Source: UBA8914 sp034002905
GTDB lineage: Bacteria; Pseudomonadota; Alphaproteobacteria; UBA9219
Reading direction: 5' to 3'
Length of the DNA stretch: 64,000 bases
Assembly (NCBI GenBank): GCA_034002905.1
Contig: JAVEZQ010000010.1
Span: forward strand, 3,728 to 67,727
The notes under the pieces were generated by a model, which made no database searches, had not been told where the DNA came from, and saw only the letters and a program-made list of their open reading frames with translations. The stretch's first letter is position 1; the number at the start of each line of letters is the position of its first letter. Positions 49,611 through 58,677 of the stretch are shown piece after piece. The position numbers and the translations under genes were made by a program.

Positions 49611-50504
49611 ATGCCCAGTTTAAAAGACCTTAAAAACCGTATCGCCAGCGTCAAATCGACGCGCAAGATTACGTCGGCCATGAAAATGGTGGCAGCCAGC
49701 AAGCTGCGACGTGCTCAGGATCTGGCCGAGGCTTCTCGCCCTTATTCGATAGCGATGTCGCGTATGTTGTCCAATCTTGTCTCGACGGCGGGCATATTGG
49801 ACGAAGATCTCCCCCTTCTTGTCGGGACAGGGAGCGATAAGACAGTTCTGTTGATCGTAATGACGTCTGATCGCGGCCTGTGCGGTGCGTTCAATGGTTC
49901 GATCATTCGCGAGACGCGTCGTCGTATTGTGGCCCTTGAGGCTAAAGGCAAGAGCGTCAAGCTGATGTGCATTGGGCGCAAGGCTTATAACTTGCTTCAT
50001 CGTGAGCACGAGTCCAAGATCATCTTTTCGGCGGAAAGTGCTGCCAAGAAAAGCGTTGATATTTCTGATGCCGAGGACATCATTGTCAAAGCACTGCAGG
50101 AATTTGAGAACGGTTCTTTTGACGAGGCTTATATTGTCTTCAACCGCTTCAAGTCTGCGATATCACAGGTTGTGACAGTTGATCGCTTGATCCCCTTTGT
50201 ACCGACCGACAGCGATTTGAAGCCGCAGGCAAAAGGCGAAGCGCCTTTGGGCTATGAGTTGTTCGAACCTGCGCAGGTTGAACTTATTGATGCCTTGTTG
50301 CGCCGGAACCTGATGGTTCAGACTTATGCGGCTTTGCTGGAGAGTTCTGCGGGCGAGCAGGGCGCACGTATGACGGCCATGGATAATGCAACCCGCAATG
50401 CGGGCGACATGATTGACCGCTTGACGCTCAATTACAATAGAAGCCGTCAGGCCTACATCACGAAAGAGCTGATCGAGATCATCTCGGGGGCTGAAGCAGT
50501 TTAA
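49611..50504 (+). CDS. atpG: ATP synthase subunit gamma
   Basis: A 297-residue central-stalk subunit of F1. It begins SLKDLKNRIASVKSTRKITS and continues AMKMVAASKLRRAQ, both hallmarks, and ends YNRSRQAYITKELIEIISGA. It normally follows atpA in the order atpH-atpA-atpG-atpD-atpC, but here the gene upstream is an unrelated exported protein, so atpH and atpA must lie elsewhere. Confidence 0.97.
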   Translation: MPSLKDLKNRIASVKSTRKITSAMKMVAASKLRRAQDLAEASRPYSIAMSRMLSNLVSTAGILDEDLPLLVGTGSDKTVLLIVMTSDRGLCGAFNGSIIRETRRRIVALEAKGKSVKLMCIGRKAYNLLHREHESKIIFSAESAAKKSVDISDAEDIIVKALQEFENGSFDEAYIVFNRFKSAISQVVTVDRLIPFVPTDSDLKPQAKGEAPLGYELFEPAQVELIDALLRRNLMVQTYAALLESSAGEQGARMTAMDNATRNAGDMIDRLTLNYNRSRQAYITKELIEIISGAEAV

Positions 50505-50544
50505 CGAATAGACATTAGATTAGGAAAGACAAGGAAAGGGACCA

Positions 50545-51966
50545 ATGACAACCAAGAGCGAAGGCCATATCACACAGGTTATGGGTGCTGTTGTAGACGT
50601 TCATTTCGAGGGCAAGCTGCCATCCATTTTGAACGCGTTGACCACAGAGATCGAAGGGCGCAAGCTGGTGCTCGAAGTCGCCCAGCATCTGGGGGAAAAC
50701 ACCGTGCGCGCCATCGCCATGGATACGACGGACGGTATGGTTCGTGGTCAAAAGGTCGCTGATACCGGTTCGCCCATTATGGTGCCGGTTGGCCCCGAAA
50801 CGCTTGGCCGTATCTTGAACGTCGTTGGCGAGCCCGTTGACGAGCGTGGCCCTGTTACGGCAAAGCAGCTCTTCCCAATTCACCGTGACGCGCCAGAGTT
50901 CACGGAGCAGTCGACGGAAAAGCAAATCCTTGTCACGGGCATCAAGGTTGTTGACCTTTTGGCCCCATATGCGCGCGGTGGTAAGATCGGCCTGTTCGGC
51001 GGTGCTGGCGTTGGCAAAACGGTTCTTATTCAGGAACTCATCAACAACGTTGCGAAAGCTCACGGTGGTTATTCGGTGTTTGCTGGTGTGGGAGAACGTA
51101 CCCGCGAAGGTAACGACCTTTATCACGAAATGATCGACTCCGGTATTATCAAGATGGATGGTCCGGGATCAAAAGTGGCGCTGGTTTATGGCCAGATGAA
51201 CGAACCCCCGGGCGCACGTGCACGTGTTGGTTTGACAGGTCTGACCTTGGCCGAATATTTCCGTGATGAGGAAGGCCAAGACGTTCTTTTCTTCGTGGAC
51301 AATATCTTCCGTTTCACACAGGCCGGTTCGGAAGTGTCCGCTCTGTTGGGCCGTATTCCTTCGGCGGTTGGTTATCAACCGACCTTGGCCACGGATATGG
51401 GGGCGCTTCAGGAACGTATTACAACGACGAATAAGGGTTCCATCACCTCGGTGCAGGCTATTTACGTTCCTGCGGACGACTTGACTGACCCGGCGCCTGC
51501 AACATCATTTGCTCACTTGGACGCAACGACCGTTCTTTCGCGTCAGATTGCCGAACTCGGCATCTATCCGGCCGTTGACCCGCTCGATTCCACTAGCCGT
51601 ATTCTTGATCCGCTGGTTGTTGGCGAAGAGCACTATGATACAGCTCGTGCGGTCCAGAAAATTCTGCAAACCTACAAATCGTTGCAAGACATCATCGCTA
51701 TCTTGGGAATGGACGAACTTTCGGAAGAAGACCGCCTGATCGTCGCACGCGCTCGTAAGATTCAGCGTTTCTTGTCACAGCCCTTCCATGTGGCCGAAGT
51801 CTTCACGGGTACGCCGGGCGTGTTTGTTAAAATGGAAGATACAATCAAGGGCTTTAAGGGCATCGTTAATGGTGAATATGACCATTTGCCTGAGGCGGCC
51901 TTTTATATGGTCGGAACGATCGAGGAAGCTGTGGCCAAGGCTGATAAGATGGCTGCTGCCGCTTAA
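50545..51966 (+). CDS. atpD: ATP synthase subunit beta
   Basis: A 473-residue catalytic F1 subunit. P-loop GGAGVGKTVLIQELINNVAK, GVGERTREGNDLYHEM, and the LFFVDNIFRFTQAGSEVSAL signature are all intact. AAGGAAAGGG precedes the ATG. Second gene of the partial atp cluster. Confidence 0.99.
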   Translation: MTTKSEGHITQVMGAVVDVHFEGKLPSILNALTTEIEGRKLVLEVAQHLGENTVRAIAMDTTDGMVRGQKVADTGSPIMVPVGPETLGRILNVVGEPVDERGPVTAKQLFPIHRDAPEFTEQSTEKQILVTGIKVVDLLAPYARGGKIGLFGGAGVGKTVLIQELINNVAKAHGGYSVFAGVGERTREGNDLYHEMIDSGIIKMDGPGSKVALVYGQMNEPPGARARVGLTGLTLAEYFRDEEGQDVLFFVDNIFRFTQAGSEVSALLGRIPSAVGYQPTLATDMGALQERITTTNKGSITSVQAIYVPADDLTDPAPATSFAHLDATTVLSRQIAELGIYPAVDPLDSTSRILDPLVVGEEHYDTARAVQKILQTYKSLQDIIAILGMDELSEEDRLIVARARKIQRFLSQPFHVAEVFTGTPGVFVKMEDTIKGFKGIVNGEYDHLPEAAFYMVGTIEEAVAKADKMAAAA

Positions 51967-52001
51967 GCGACGGGTTCAATCGACACGAGGATGGGGGAGT
52001 A

Positions 52002-52394
52002 ATGTCCAACCAGATACAGTTTCAACTTGTTTCGCCGCAAAAGCGGTATTGCGACAAGCCCGTGGCCATGGTCACAGTACCCGGCGAGCAAGGGTGCTTT
52101 GGCGTGATGGCTGGACATGCGCCCTTGGCGGCAGCCATTGGCAACGGCGTTTTGGAAACGTATGACGAGGATACCACAAGCTTGGCCAAGCGTTGGTTTG
52201 TTGCTGGGGGGTTCTGCGAAGTCGTGGCACATCGTTGCACCGTTCTTGCCGATCAAGTTATTGAAATCGACGCTCTGAACCGTGAGGAAATCGAGGCCGA
52301 AATCAGGACGCTTGCTAAAACGAAGGGTGATGGTGTTACCGTTTTGAAGAAGATTGCCCTTGCGGAAGCCAAGCTGCAGGCGTTGCAAGCCTGA
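52002..52394 (+). CDS. atpC: ATP synthase subunit epsilon
   Basis: A 130-residue F1 subunit with the beta-sandwich N-terminal domain (FQLVSPQKRYCDKPVAMVTV, GCFGVMAGHAPLAAAIGNGV) and a short helical C-terminal part (ALAEAKLQALQA). It couples gamma rotation to catalysis and inhibits ATP hydrolysis. GGGGGAG precedes the ATG. The next gene is 37 bases away. Confidence 0.93.
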   Translation: MSNQIQFQLVSPQKRYCDKPVAMVTVPGEQGCFGVMAGHAPLAAAIGNGVLETYDEDTTSLAKRWFVAGGFCEVVAHRCTVLADQVIEIDALNREEIEAEIRTLAKTKGDGVTVLKKIALAEAKLQALQA

Positions 52395-52431
52395 GCTCTG
52401 TAACACTATTTATCACTGAAGGAGACAAACT

Positions 52432-52860
52432 ATGGGATCTTGCGGTTCACATTGTTGTTGCGTAGCCAAAGAAACAGATGACGTTGTTGCCGTTAAGGAA
52501 GCGTTGAACACATGGCTGAATGCTATCTCGATCGGTGCCCCCGATGCTGTTATGACGCTTTATGCCGATGACGCCGTCGTGTTGCTAGCATTTGCGCCGG
52601 GCGTTCATGCGAACCCCGCCAAGCGTCTTGAGTATTTCAAAATGTTTACGGCGAATGAAAATCTTCAGTGCAAGATTGACGAGCTTCATACGCGTGTTTT
52701 TGGCGATATTGGCATCAATAGCGGTCTTTATACCTTTACCTTCAAGAAGAACGGGCAGGATGTTTCGATGGCTGCACGTTTCAGCTTTGTGTACAAGAAA
52801 ACGGCGCTTGGCTGGTTGATCGTCGACCAACATTCTTCTTTGGTGCCTGCTGGTCACTAA
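52432..52860 (+). CDS. NTF2-like (SnoaL/DUF4440-type) protein with Cys-rich N-terminus
   Basis: A 142-residue protein of the NTF2-like fold: DDVVAVKEALNTWLNAISIG, MTLYADDAVVLLAFAPG, SGLYTFTFKKNGQDVSMAAR and the closing FVYKKTALGWLIVDQHSS. It starts MGSCGSHCCCVAK, with four cysteines in ten residues, an unusual addition that may bind metal or be modified. It has a strong ribosome site (AAGGAGAC), lies 37 bases after atpC and is followed by a terminator, so it is probably the last gene of the atp operon. Substrate or partner unknown. Confidence 0.8.
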   Translation: MGSCGSHCCCVAKETDDVVAVKEALNTWLNAISIGAPDAVMTLYADDAVVLLAFAPGVHANPAKRLEYFKMFTANENLQCKIDELHTRVFGDIGINSGLYTFTFKKNGQDVSMAARFSFVYKKTALGWLIVDQHSSLVPAGH

Positions 52861-52878
52861 TTAACTGGTATGTCATAT

Positions 52879-52912
52879 AAAAAGGCGGCTTTTTCACGGC
52901 CGCCTTTTTTTC
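52879..52912 (+). terminator. Rho-independent terminator of the atp operon
   Basis: AAAGGCGGC and GCCGCCTTT form a 9-bp stem with a 9-base loop, followed by further T residues. Confidence 0.92.
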
Positions 52913-52978
52913 TTTGTTGCAAGCGCTTGAAATGTGCAATCATCCCCTTAATCTTAAGCTGAGTAACTCGTTAGAGCT

Positions 52979-54295
52979 GTGTTCCAAGATACGATCATCA
53001 TATTTTTGCTTATGCTAATGAACGGCTTTTTCGCCATGGCGGAGCTGGCTATTGTTTCGGCGCGCCGGACGCGGCTTAAACAGATTGCAGAAGAAAAAAA
53101 GAGCAAGGGCGCTAAAAAAGCATTGATGCTGGCTGAAGACCCCGGTGCCTATTTATCGGTTGTTCAGATCGGGGTGACGTTAAACACTATTTTTGCGGGG
53201 GCCTATTCGGGCGCGACCATGTCGGATGCTCTTGCCGACTACCTCAATCGCTTTCCCTTGATTGCTCCCTATTCCCATGAACTCGCGTTCGCACTTATCG
53301 TGGGCATTGTCGGATATTCGACATTGATTATCGGGGAGCTGGTGCCTAAACGTATCGCGCTTGCCTATGCCGAGCCGATTGCTATCAAAGTTGCCGTTTT
53401 TATGGATGGTCTGGCAAAGATTATGTTGCCCCTGATTTTGGTGATGAGGTTTTCAACTGATCTCATCCTGAAACTGATAGGCCTTGACCAACCGACTGAT
53501 ACAAATGTGACGGAAGATGAAATCAAAACGTTGATAGCGGAAGGTACCGCAAAGGGGGTATTTAAACCCGGCGAGAAAGACATGCTTGAGGGGGTTATGC
53601 GTCTTGCCGACTGGAGTGTCCGCACCATCATGACTCCGCGTATCGATATGGTCTGGCTTGGCATTGAAGATAAGATCGAGGACAATCTTTCTGAAATTTG
53701 CGCAAGTGGTTATACGCGCTTTCCTGTTGCGTGCGGCGATATGGAAGAGGTTCTCGGTATTGTTCATACGAAAGACTTGCTGACCCAGTCTTTGACATCC
53801 CGAATACTCGATTTTCAAGACATCTTGCGACAGCCGCTTTTTGTCCCAGATACAACGCCGGTTTTGCGTCTTCTTGATATGTTCCGTCAGTCGGGACAGA
53901 ATTTGGCGATTATTATGGATGAATATGGCAGCGTCGAAGGGATGGTAACCTCGAATGATATATTAGAGGCGATCACTGGCGCTTTGCCCGAAACAGAGGA
54001 AGACAGCGAGGAGAACCCCGTCCAGCGTGAAGATGGAAGCTGGCTGATTGACGGGATGACGCCGATTGAGGAAGTGGAAACATTAATCGGGATGAAGAAT
54101 CTGCGTGAAGGTGGGGAGTTTCATACGATTGCGGGGTTCATGATCGATAAGCTGGGGCGTATCCCGACTGCGGGGGATTTCTTTCATTGGGGAGAGGCTC
54201 GTTTCGAAGTTGTCGATATGGATGGACGTCGTGTCGATAAAGTTCTGGTGTTGCCTCCTGCGCCCGAACAGTCGGAGGACCAAGAGATCGACTAG
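52979..54295 (+). CDS. CNNM/CBS-domain membrane protein, CorC/HlyC family
   Basis: A 438-residue protein: DUF21/CNNM membrane domain with four hydrophobic segments (about 1-190; MNGFFAMAELAIVSARRTRL at the start), two CBS domains (about 205-330; RTIMTPRIDMVWL and GSVEGMVTSNDILEAITG), and a C-terminal CorC_HlyC domain (SWLIDGMTPIEEVETLIG). The family is linked to magnesium/cobalt export; older names call it hemolysin. The GTG at 52979 is the best start, with weak ribosome site. Confidence 0.92.
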   Translation: MFQDTIIIFLLMLMNGFFAMAELAIVSARRTRLKQIAEEKKSKGAKKALMLAEDPGAYLSVVQIGVTLNTIFAGAYSGATMSDALADYLNRFPLIAPYSHELAFALIVGIVGYSTLIIGELVPKRIALAYAEPIAIKVAVFMDGLAKIMLPLILVMRFSTDLILKLIGLDQPTDTNVTEDEIKTLIAEGTAKGVFKPGEKDMLEGVMRLADWSVRTIMTPRIDMVWLGIEDKIEDNLSEICASGYTRFPVACGDMEEVLGIVHTKDLLTQSLTSRILDFQDILRQPLFVPDTTPVLRLLDMFRQSGQNLAIIMDEYGSVEGMVTSNDILEAITGALPETEEDSEENPVQREDGSWLIDGMTPIEEVETLIGMKNLREGGEFHTIAGFMIDKLGRIPTAGDFFHWGEARFEVVDMDGRRVDKVLVLPPAPEQSEDQEID

Positions 54296-54567
54296 TTGTC
54301 TCAGTGTGTTGGCAAGGCAGAAAGTCTTCTAAAAGGCAAGAAAAATGAGGGAGATAAAGGTTAAAAAAGTTGTTGTCCTTAGCGCCAAGAGCGTTTAAGA
54401 AGGATATATAGTTATGAAGTATCCGTCCCTTGATGGGGCTGGAAAAATGAGGCCAAGGTGCCCAACGATAGCAAGGTATTCCCGTGCAAGAGGGAGAAAA
54501 GGACCTTGATCGTAGTAACAGCAACCGAATAGACGTTGAGAATAGCTTGAACGATAGGAAGAACAGC

Positions 54568-55152
54568 ATGAGACAAGGTGGTCCCGGCGCGCGGCGCTCA
54601 CGCGGTCGTCACAATAACGGCTCTGGTAACGGTAATAATAATAACCAGCAGGGTGGCGGTAATCGTGTGCGTTCTGCTGCGTCGTTGCGTCACCAAACGT
54701 TTGACAGCAATGGGCCGGATGTGCGTGTGCGTGGCAATGCGTGGCAGGTCTATGAAAAGTACCAGTCCTTGGCGCATGATGCGTCGACAAGTGGTGATCG
54801 CGTTATGGCGGAAAATTATCTGCAGCATGCCGAGCATTACTATCGAATCATTGAGGCAATCGAAGAGGCGACACAGGCCGAACAGCGCAAGCGTGAGCCG
54901 GCGCCTACTCCGTTCGATGCGCAGCCGGAGATGCCGTCGAATTATTTCACGCCTGACGGACAACTTGCTGCGGCCCAACCCCAGCCTGTCACTTCTGGTG
55001 AGGCTCCTGTAGAAAGAAAGGCTCCCGATTCATTGATGCCGGTGGATCAGACGCAAGGGGAGGAAAAGTCCTCCAGCCCTTTCTTCTCGGCGCAGGAGAT
55101 TGAGGCGGAGCAAGATAGCTCTCTCCTGCAGAAGATTGCTGTCCAACGATAA
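54568..55152 (+). CDS. DUF4167 family protein
   Basis: A 194-residue basic protein with an Asn/Gly/Arg-rich, RNA-binding-like N-terminal part (RQGGPGARRSRGRHNNGSGN), then the conserved family core SNGPDVRVRGNAWQVYEKYQ and MAENYLQHAEHYYRIIEAIE, and a Pro/Gln-rich tail. The family is alphaproteobacterial, function unknown. AGGAAG precedes the ATG at 54568; 28 more open codons upstream lack conservation. Confidence 0.85.
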   Translation: MRQGGPGARRSRGRHNNGSGNGNNNNQQGGGNRVRSAASLRHQTFDSNGPDVRVRGNAWQVYEKYQSLAHDASTSGDRVMAENYLQHAEHYYRIIEAIEEATQAEQRKREPAPTPFDAQPEMPSNYFTPDGQLAAAQPQPVTSGEAPVERKAPDSLMPVDQTQGEEKSSSPFFSAQEIEAEQDSSLLQKIAVQR

Positions 55153-55156
55153 AGCC

Positions 55157-56446
55157 GTGCCTTCTGACATCACGATCATAACCTTTGGTTGTCGATTGAA
55201 TAGTTATGAGTCGGAGGTCATGCGCGAGCATGCTGCGAAGGCAGGATTGCACGATATAGTGATCTTTAACGGCTGTGCCGTTACGGCTGAGGCTGAGCGC
55301 CAGCTTCGCCAGTCTATCCGCAAAGCCAAGCGAGAAAATCCAAACCTCAAAGTAATTGTGACGGGATGTGCTGCCCAGATCAATCCGGATCACTACGCTC
55401 AAATGAACGAGGTTGATTTTGTCGTCGGCAATGACGCCAAGATGAAGCTGGAAACCTTTCGCGACATTGCCGCACAAATCGCGCAACATCCGCAGGATTT
55501 AACGCCAATATGGGTCAGCGATATCCAAAAAATTCGCGAGACGGCCTTGCATCTGGTGCAGGGATTTGAAGGGCGCACGCGCGCCTTTGTTCAGGTCCAA
55601 AACGGCTGCGACCATCGATGCACCTTCTGTATTATTCCGCAAGGTCGCGGCCCATCGCGCTCTGTTGCGCCAAAAGAGATCGTTGAGCAAATCCGCATAC
55701 TCGTTGATCAGGGCTATCCAGAGATTGCCCTGACAGGCGTTGATATTGCTTCCTATGGCAAGGATTTGTCACATCGGTTGACCTTGGGGCAATTGGTGCA
55801 AGAGGTTTTGGCCAAAGTGCCGGCCTTGCAGTGGCTGCGTCTTTCGTCGCTTGATCCCGCCGCGATTGACGAAGCGTTGTGGCAAGCGTGGGAACAGGAT
55901 GAACGGCTTTTGCCCTATATGCATCTGTCGCTACAGGCTGGTGATGATGATGTCCTCAAACGCATGGCCCGTCGGCACAGGCGCAAAGATGTGTTTGATC
56001 TGTGTGACCGTGGCCGTTCAATCCGGTCTGATATGACCTTTGGCGCGGATCTTATTGCCGGGTTTCCGACCGAAACCGATGAGATGTTTGCCAATACGCT
56101 TGAGCTTGTTAAAGAAACAGATATAACGTGGTTGCATGTATTTCCCTATTCTGCCCGAAAGGGGACACACGCTGCTCGCTTGACACAAGTTCCTGTCGCA
56201 GAGCGTAAGGCTCGCGCCGCTATGTTGCGCGAAGTGGGGCAAGGTGCCGTTACGTGTCATGTGGATGCGTTGATCGGTAAGGAGATGCTGGTTCATGTCG
56301 AAAAGCCATCTTTGGGCCGCACACCGACCTTTGCCGAGGCTGTATGGGAGGGCGAAGCCGTGATTGGAACGCTGATCAAGGTGCGTGGACTTGCCCGCTG
56401 TGATGATAAACTGGTTGTTGAAAGAATTGGAGAAGAAGGCGCATGA
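55157..56446 (+). CDS. mtaB: tRNA (t6A37) methylthiotransferase MtaB
   Basis: A 429-residue radical-SAM enzyme that converts t6A to ms2t6A at position 37 of tRNAs reading ANN codons. The N-terminal MTTase domain has cysteines in FGCRLNSYE, NGCAVTAEAE and VTGCAAQ; the radical-SAM cluster is NGCDHRCTFCIIP (C-x3-C-x2-C). A short TRAM-like end follows. The GTG at 55157, four bases after the previous stop, is preferred over an upstream TTG. It overlaps ftsY by four bases. Confidence 0.93.
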   Translation: MPSDITIITFGCRLNSYESEVMREHAAKAGLHDIVIFNGCAVTAEAERQLRQSIRKAKRENPNLKVIVTGCAAQINPDHYAQMNEVDFVVGNDAKMKLETFRDIAAQIAQHPQDLTPIWVSDIQKIRETALHLVQGFEGRTRAFVQVQNGCDHRCTFCIIPQGRGPSRSVAPKEIVEQIRILVDQGYPEIALTGVDIASYGKDLSHRLTLGQLVQEVLAKVPALQWLRLSSLDPAAIDEALWQAWEQDERLLPYMHLSLQAGDDDVLKRMARRHRRKDVFDLCDRGRSIRSDMTFGADLIAGFPTETDEMFANTLELVKETDITWLHVFPYSARKGTHAARLTQVPVAERKARAAMLREVGQGAVTCHVDALIGKEMLVHVEKPSLGRTPTFAEAVWEGEAVIGTLIKVRGLARCDDKLVVERIGEEGA

Positions 56447-57375
56447 CAGAAGAAAAACAAAGTTGGCTTACACGCCTGAAAGACGGGCTCTCCAAATCGA
56501 CAGCCAAGATTACGGGTGGGATCACAAGCTTGCTGACCAAGCGTAAGCTGGATCATGATGTTCTCAGCGAGCTTGAGGATATCCTGATTTTAGCTGATCT
56601 GGGTCCGGCCACGTCGTCGCGTCTGGTTCAGGCGTTTGGGAAGTCACGGTTCGGCAAAGATGTCTCGGACCAAGAGGTATGCGAGGCACTCGCCATCGAG
56701 ATGGAAGCTATCCTTGCCCCTTGTGACTCCCCCTTAAAGCTTGATCCCAAGGCCAAACCTTTTGTGATATTAATGGTTGGGGTTAATGGCGCGGGAAAAA
56801 CAACCACCATCGGCAAGATGGCCAAACAGATGGTTGATGGCGGGTGGCGTGTGATGATGGTTGCGGGCGACACGTTTCGCGCAGCGGCGGTCAGTCAGCT
56901 TAAGGTTTGGGGTGAGCGTTGTGGCTGTCCCATTATGACCGCGCCACAGGGCAGCGATGCGGCCGCTTTGGCTTATCAGTCGCTCGAAAAAGCCAAGCGT
57001 GAAGGTTATGATGTTCTTATGATCGATACGGCGGGACGTTTGCATAACAAATCCGATCTTATGGCGGAACTCTCGAAAATCAGCCGTGTTCTCAAAAAGA
57101 TTGATCCCGATGCGCCACACGCCACGCTGCTCGTCCTTGATGCCACAACGGGCCAGAATGCCTATGCACAGGTGGAAGTCTTCAAGGAAATGACGGCGAT
57201 TTCAGGTCTTGTTCTGACTAAGCTGGATGGCAGTGCCAAAGGTGGTGTTGTGGTTGGCCTTGCCGATAAGTTTAAACTTCCTATTCATGCCGTAGGTGTT
57301 GGCGAGCGGATTGATGATCTCCAGCCCTTTGATGCACGTAGTTTCTCTACTTCCTTAATGGGTGTTGAGCCTTGA
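56443..57375 (+). CDS. ftsY: Signal recognition particle receptor FtsY
   Basis: A 310-residue SRP GTPase without the long acidic N-terminal region of the E. coli protein. It has the N domain (LTRLKDGLSKSTAKITGGIT), G1 GVNGAGKTTTIGKMAKQ, DTFRAAAVSQLKVWGER, G3 DTAGRLHNKSDLM, and G4 TKLDGSAKGG. It receives ribosome-SRP complexes at the membrane. ATGA overlap with mtaB; the next gene overlaps it by four bases. Confidence 0.97.
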   Translation: MTEEKQSWLTRLKDGLSKSTAKITGGITSLLTKRKLDHDVLSELEDILILADLGPATSSRLVQAFGKSRFGKDVSDQEVCEALAIEMEAILAPCDSPLKLDPKAKPFVILMVGVNGAGKTTTIGKMAKQMVDGGWRVMMVAGDTFRAAAVSQLKVWGERCGCPIMTAPQGSDAAALAYQSLEKAKREGYDVLMIDTAGRLHNKSDLMAELSKISRVLKKIDPDAPHATLLVLDATTGQNAYAQVEVFKEMTAISGLVLTKLDGSAKGGVVVGLADKFKLPIHAVGVGERIDDLQPFDARSFSTSLMGVEP

Positions 57376-58001
57376 TCGACCTTGACGCTTACAAGGCCAA
57401 AATCGTTGAAGGCTCCCGTCCCTTTCATGTGGATTACTGGTGCCCGAATGTCGAAGATCATATCGCCCAGACGCGTCATGAGTTTGTAGGTAAGCCAGAA
57501 CTTTGTGCTTATCATGCCGGATTAATCATCCGCATTCGTCGCCGATTGGATTTACAGAATTCTCTCGATCAGTTCTTTTTTATATGGCGAGAGGCCGGGG
57601 ATTTTCTCCTTGAGCATCTCGATAGCCGCTGGCTGATTTCCGCGCTTGATACATTTGCTGATTACGGCATAAAAGAAGAGCAAACCTGTGCAATCGCGAT
57701 CATTGCAATGATGAATATGGCAATGCTGGGGGAAACGGATCACATGCTGTGCGGATCGCCCATGCATCTGCCGGAAAAGATTCGGGAGAATATGGAGCTT
57801 TATCCTGACATCTGGGACAAGCGTCGTGTCTTTCATCTGGATGGTGATGATACTTTTGCAAACACTTTGCGCCGCCTGCGACGGATTTTTGCTGGCCAAA
57901 CCATGCTAATGAAAATTTGCGAGCACATGGTCGTCAAGATGTTTGAGGGAGAATCAGTTCTCTCGCGTCTTGCTGCACGTCATGCGCGTGGCCTGTGGTG
58001 A
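57372..58001 (+). CDS. Uncharacterised protein coupled to ftsY
   Basis: I do not recognise this 209-residue protein. The frame begins with TTG overlapping the ftsY stop (TTGA), which suggests coupled translation; no ATG lies near. It is soluble, helical in the middle and C-terminal parts (IAIIAMMNMAMLGETDHMLC, TLRRLRRIFAGQTMLMKICE), rich in His, Met and Trp, with five Cys and no clear motif. Its end converges with the phosphatase gene. Confidence 0.7.
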   Translation: MIDLDAYKAKIVEGSRPFHVDYWCPNVEDHIAQTRHEFVGKPELCAYHAGLIIRIRRRLDLQNSLDQFFFIWREAGDFLLEHLDSRWLISALDTFADYGIKEEQTCAIAIIAMMNMAMLGETDHMLCGSPMHLPEKIRENMELYPDIWDKRRVFHLDGDDTFANTLRRLRRIFAGQTMLMKICEHMVVKMFEGESVLSRLAARHARGLW

Positions 58002-58003
58002 TG

Positions 58004-58594
58004 TTAGTCTTTCATCCAATGATCGCCTTGGCCCTTGTCGTTTAAATATGTGGCAAAAACTTCGGGGCTGTAGAACGAGCCGATCCATCGGGACAAGGGC
58101 AGCGTGTTATTCGTGTTCGCATAATAATCGAGAAAAGCCGCAATCCACCGTTGGTAGGGTTTGGGGCGGTGTAAATAGGGAAAGGCGCGCAGATGTTTTT
58201 GTGCCTCGGCCATGGCTTCTGGACCCTTTTGGTCAAGCAGGAACAAGGCACTCACCAACCCCGTCCGATCGGCCCCGCCGGAGCATTTAATCAAAAGCGG
58301 TTTGGGAAGCGTTTGTAAGGCATCAAGAATATCTATAAGGGTTTGCCGAGAGGGGAGCCTTTTACTGCTGAGCGTAATATTTTTGTGTTGGCAGCCATGC
58401 GCCGCGCAAGCTTCGATCTCGTCGTGATACCAAGCCGCATTTTGGTTCTCGCCACGCAGATTGAGGACAGAAGCAAATCCATGGCCGTGCAGGATCCCGT
58501 CCCATTGGCCACGGAAGAAAGGTTGAGCGCATCGTGCGACATCTGGCGTCACATAATGCAGGTTGGCCAGAAAGCTAGCGGGTCGTTTGTGCAT
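58004..58594 (-). CDS. Tyrosine/dual-specificity phosphatase-like protein
   Basis: A 196-residue protein with the CX5R catalytic loop CSGGADR (C104 to R110) after a strand LLIKC, preceded by SVLNLRGEN, an arrangement typical of DSP/PTP phosphatases of the Siw14-like group. It probably dephosphorylates Tyr or inositol/sugar phosphates. It is the last gene of a leftward run with an exported protein and an acyltransferase; the family is often near envelope polysaccharide genes. The general acid cannot be located by eye. Confidence 0.8.
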   Translation of the reverse strand: MHKRPASFLANLHYVTPDVARCAQPFFRGQWDGILHGHGFASVLNLRGENQNAAWYHDEIEACAAHGCQHKNITLSSKRLPSRQTLIDILDALQTLPKPLLIKCSGGADRTGLVSALFLLDQKGPEAMAEAQKHLRAFPYLHRPKPYQRWIAAFLDYYANTNNTLPLSRWIGSFYSPEVFATYLNDKGQGDHWMKD

Positions 58595-58677
58595 CGCGCC
58601 TTGTTTGTGTGGTGGTATAAAAAATCCATTGCAACTTATTGATGTGTCAAAACAAAGTCAAGCATACAGGGTGGGCG

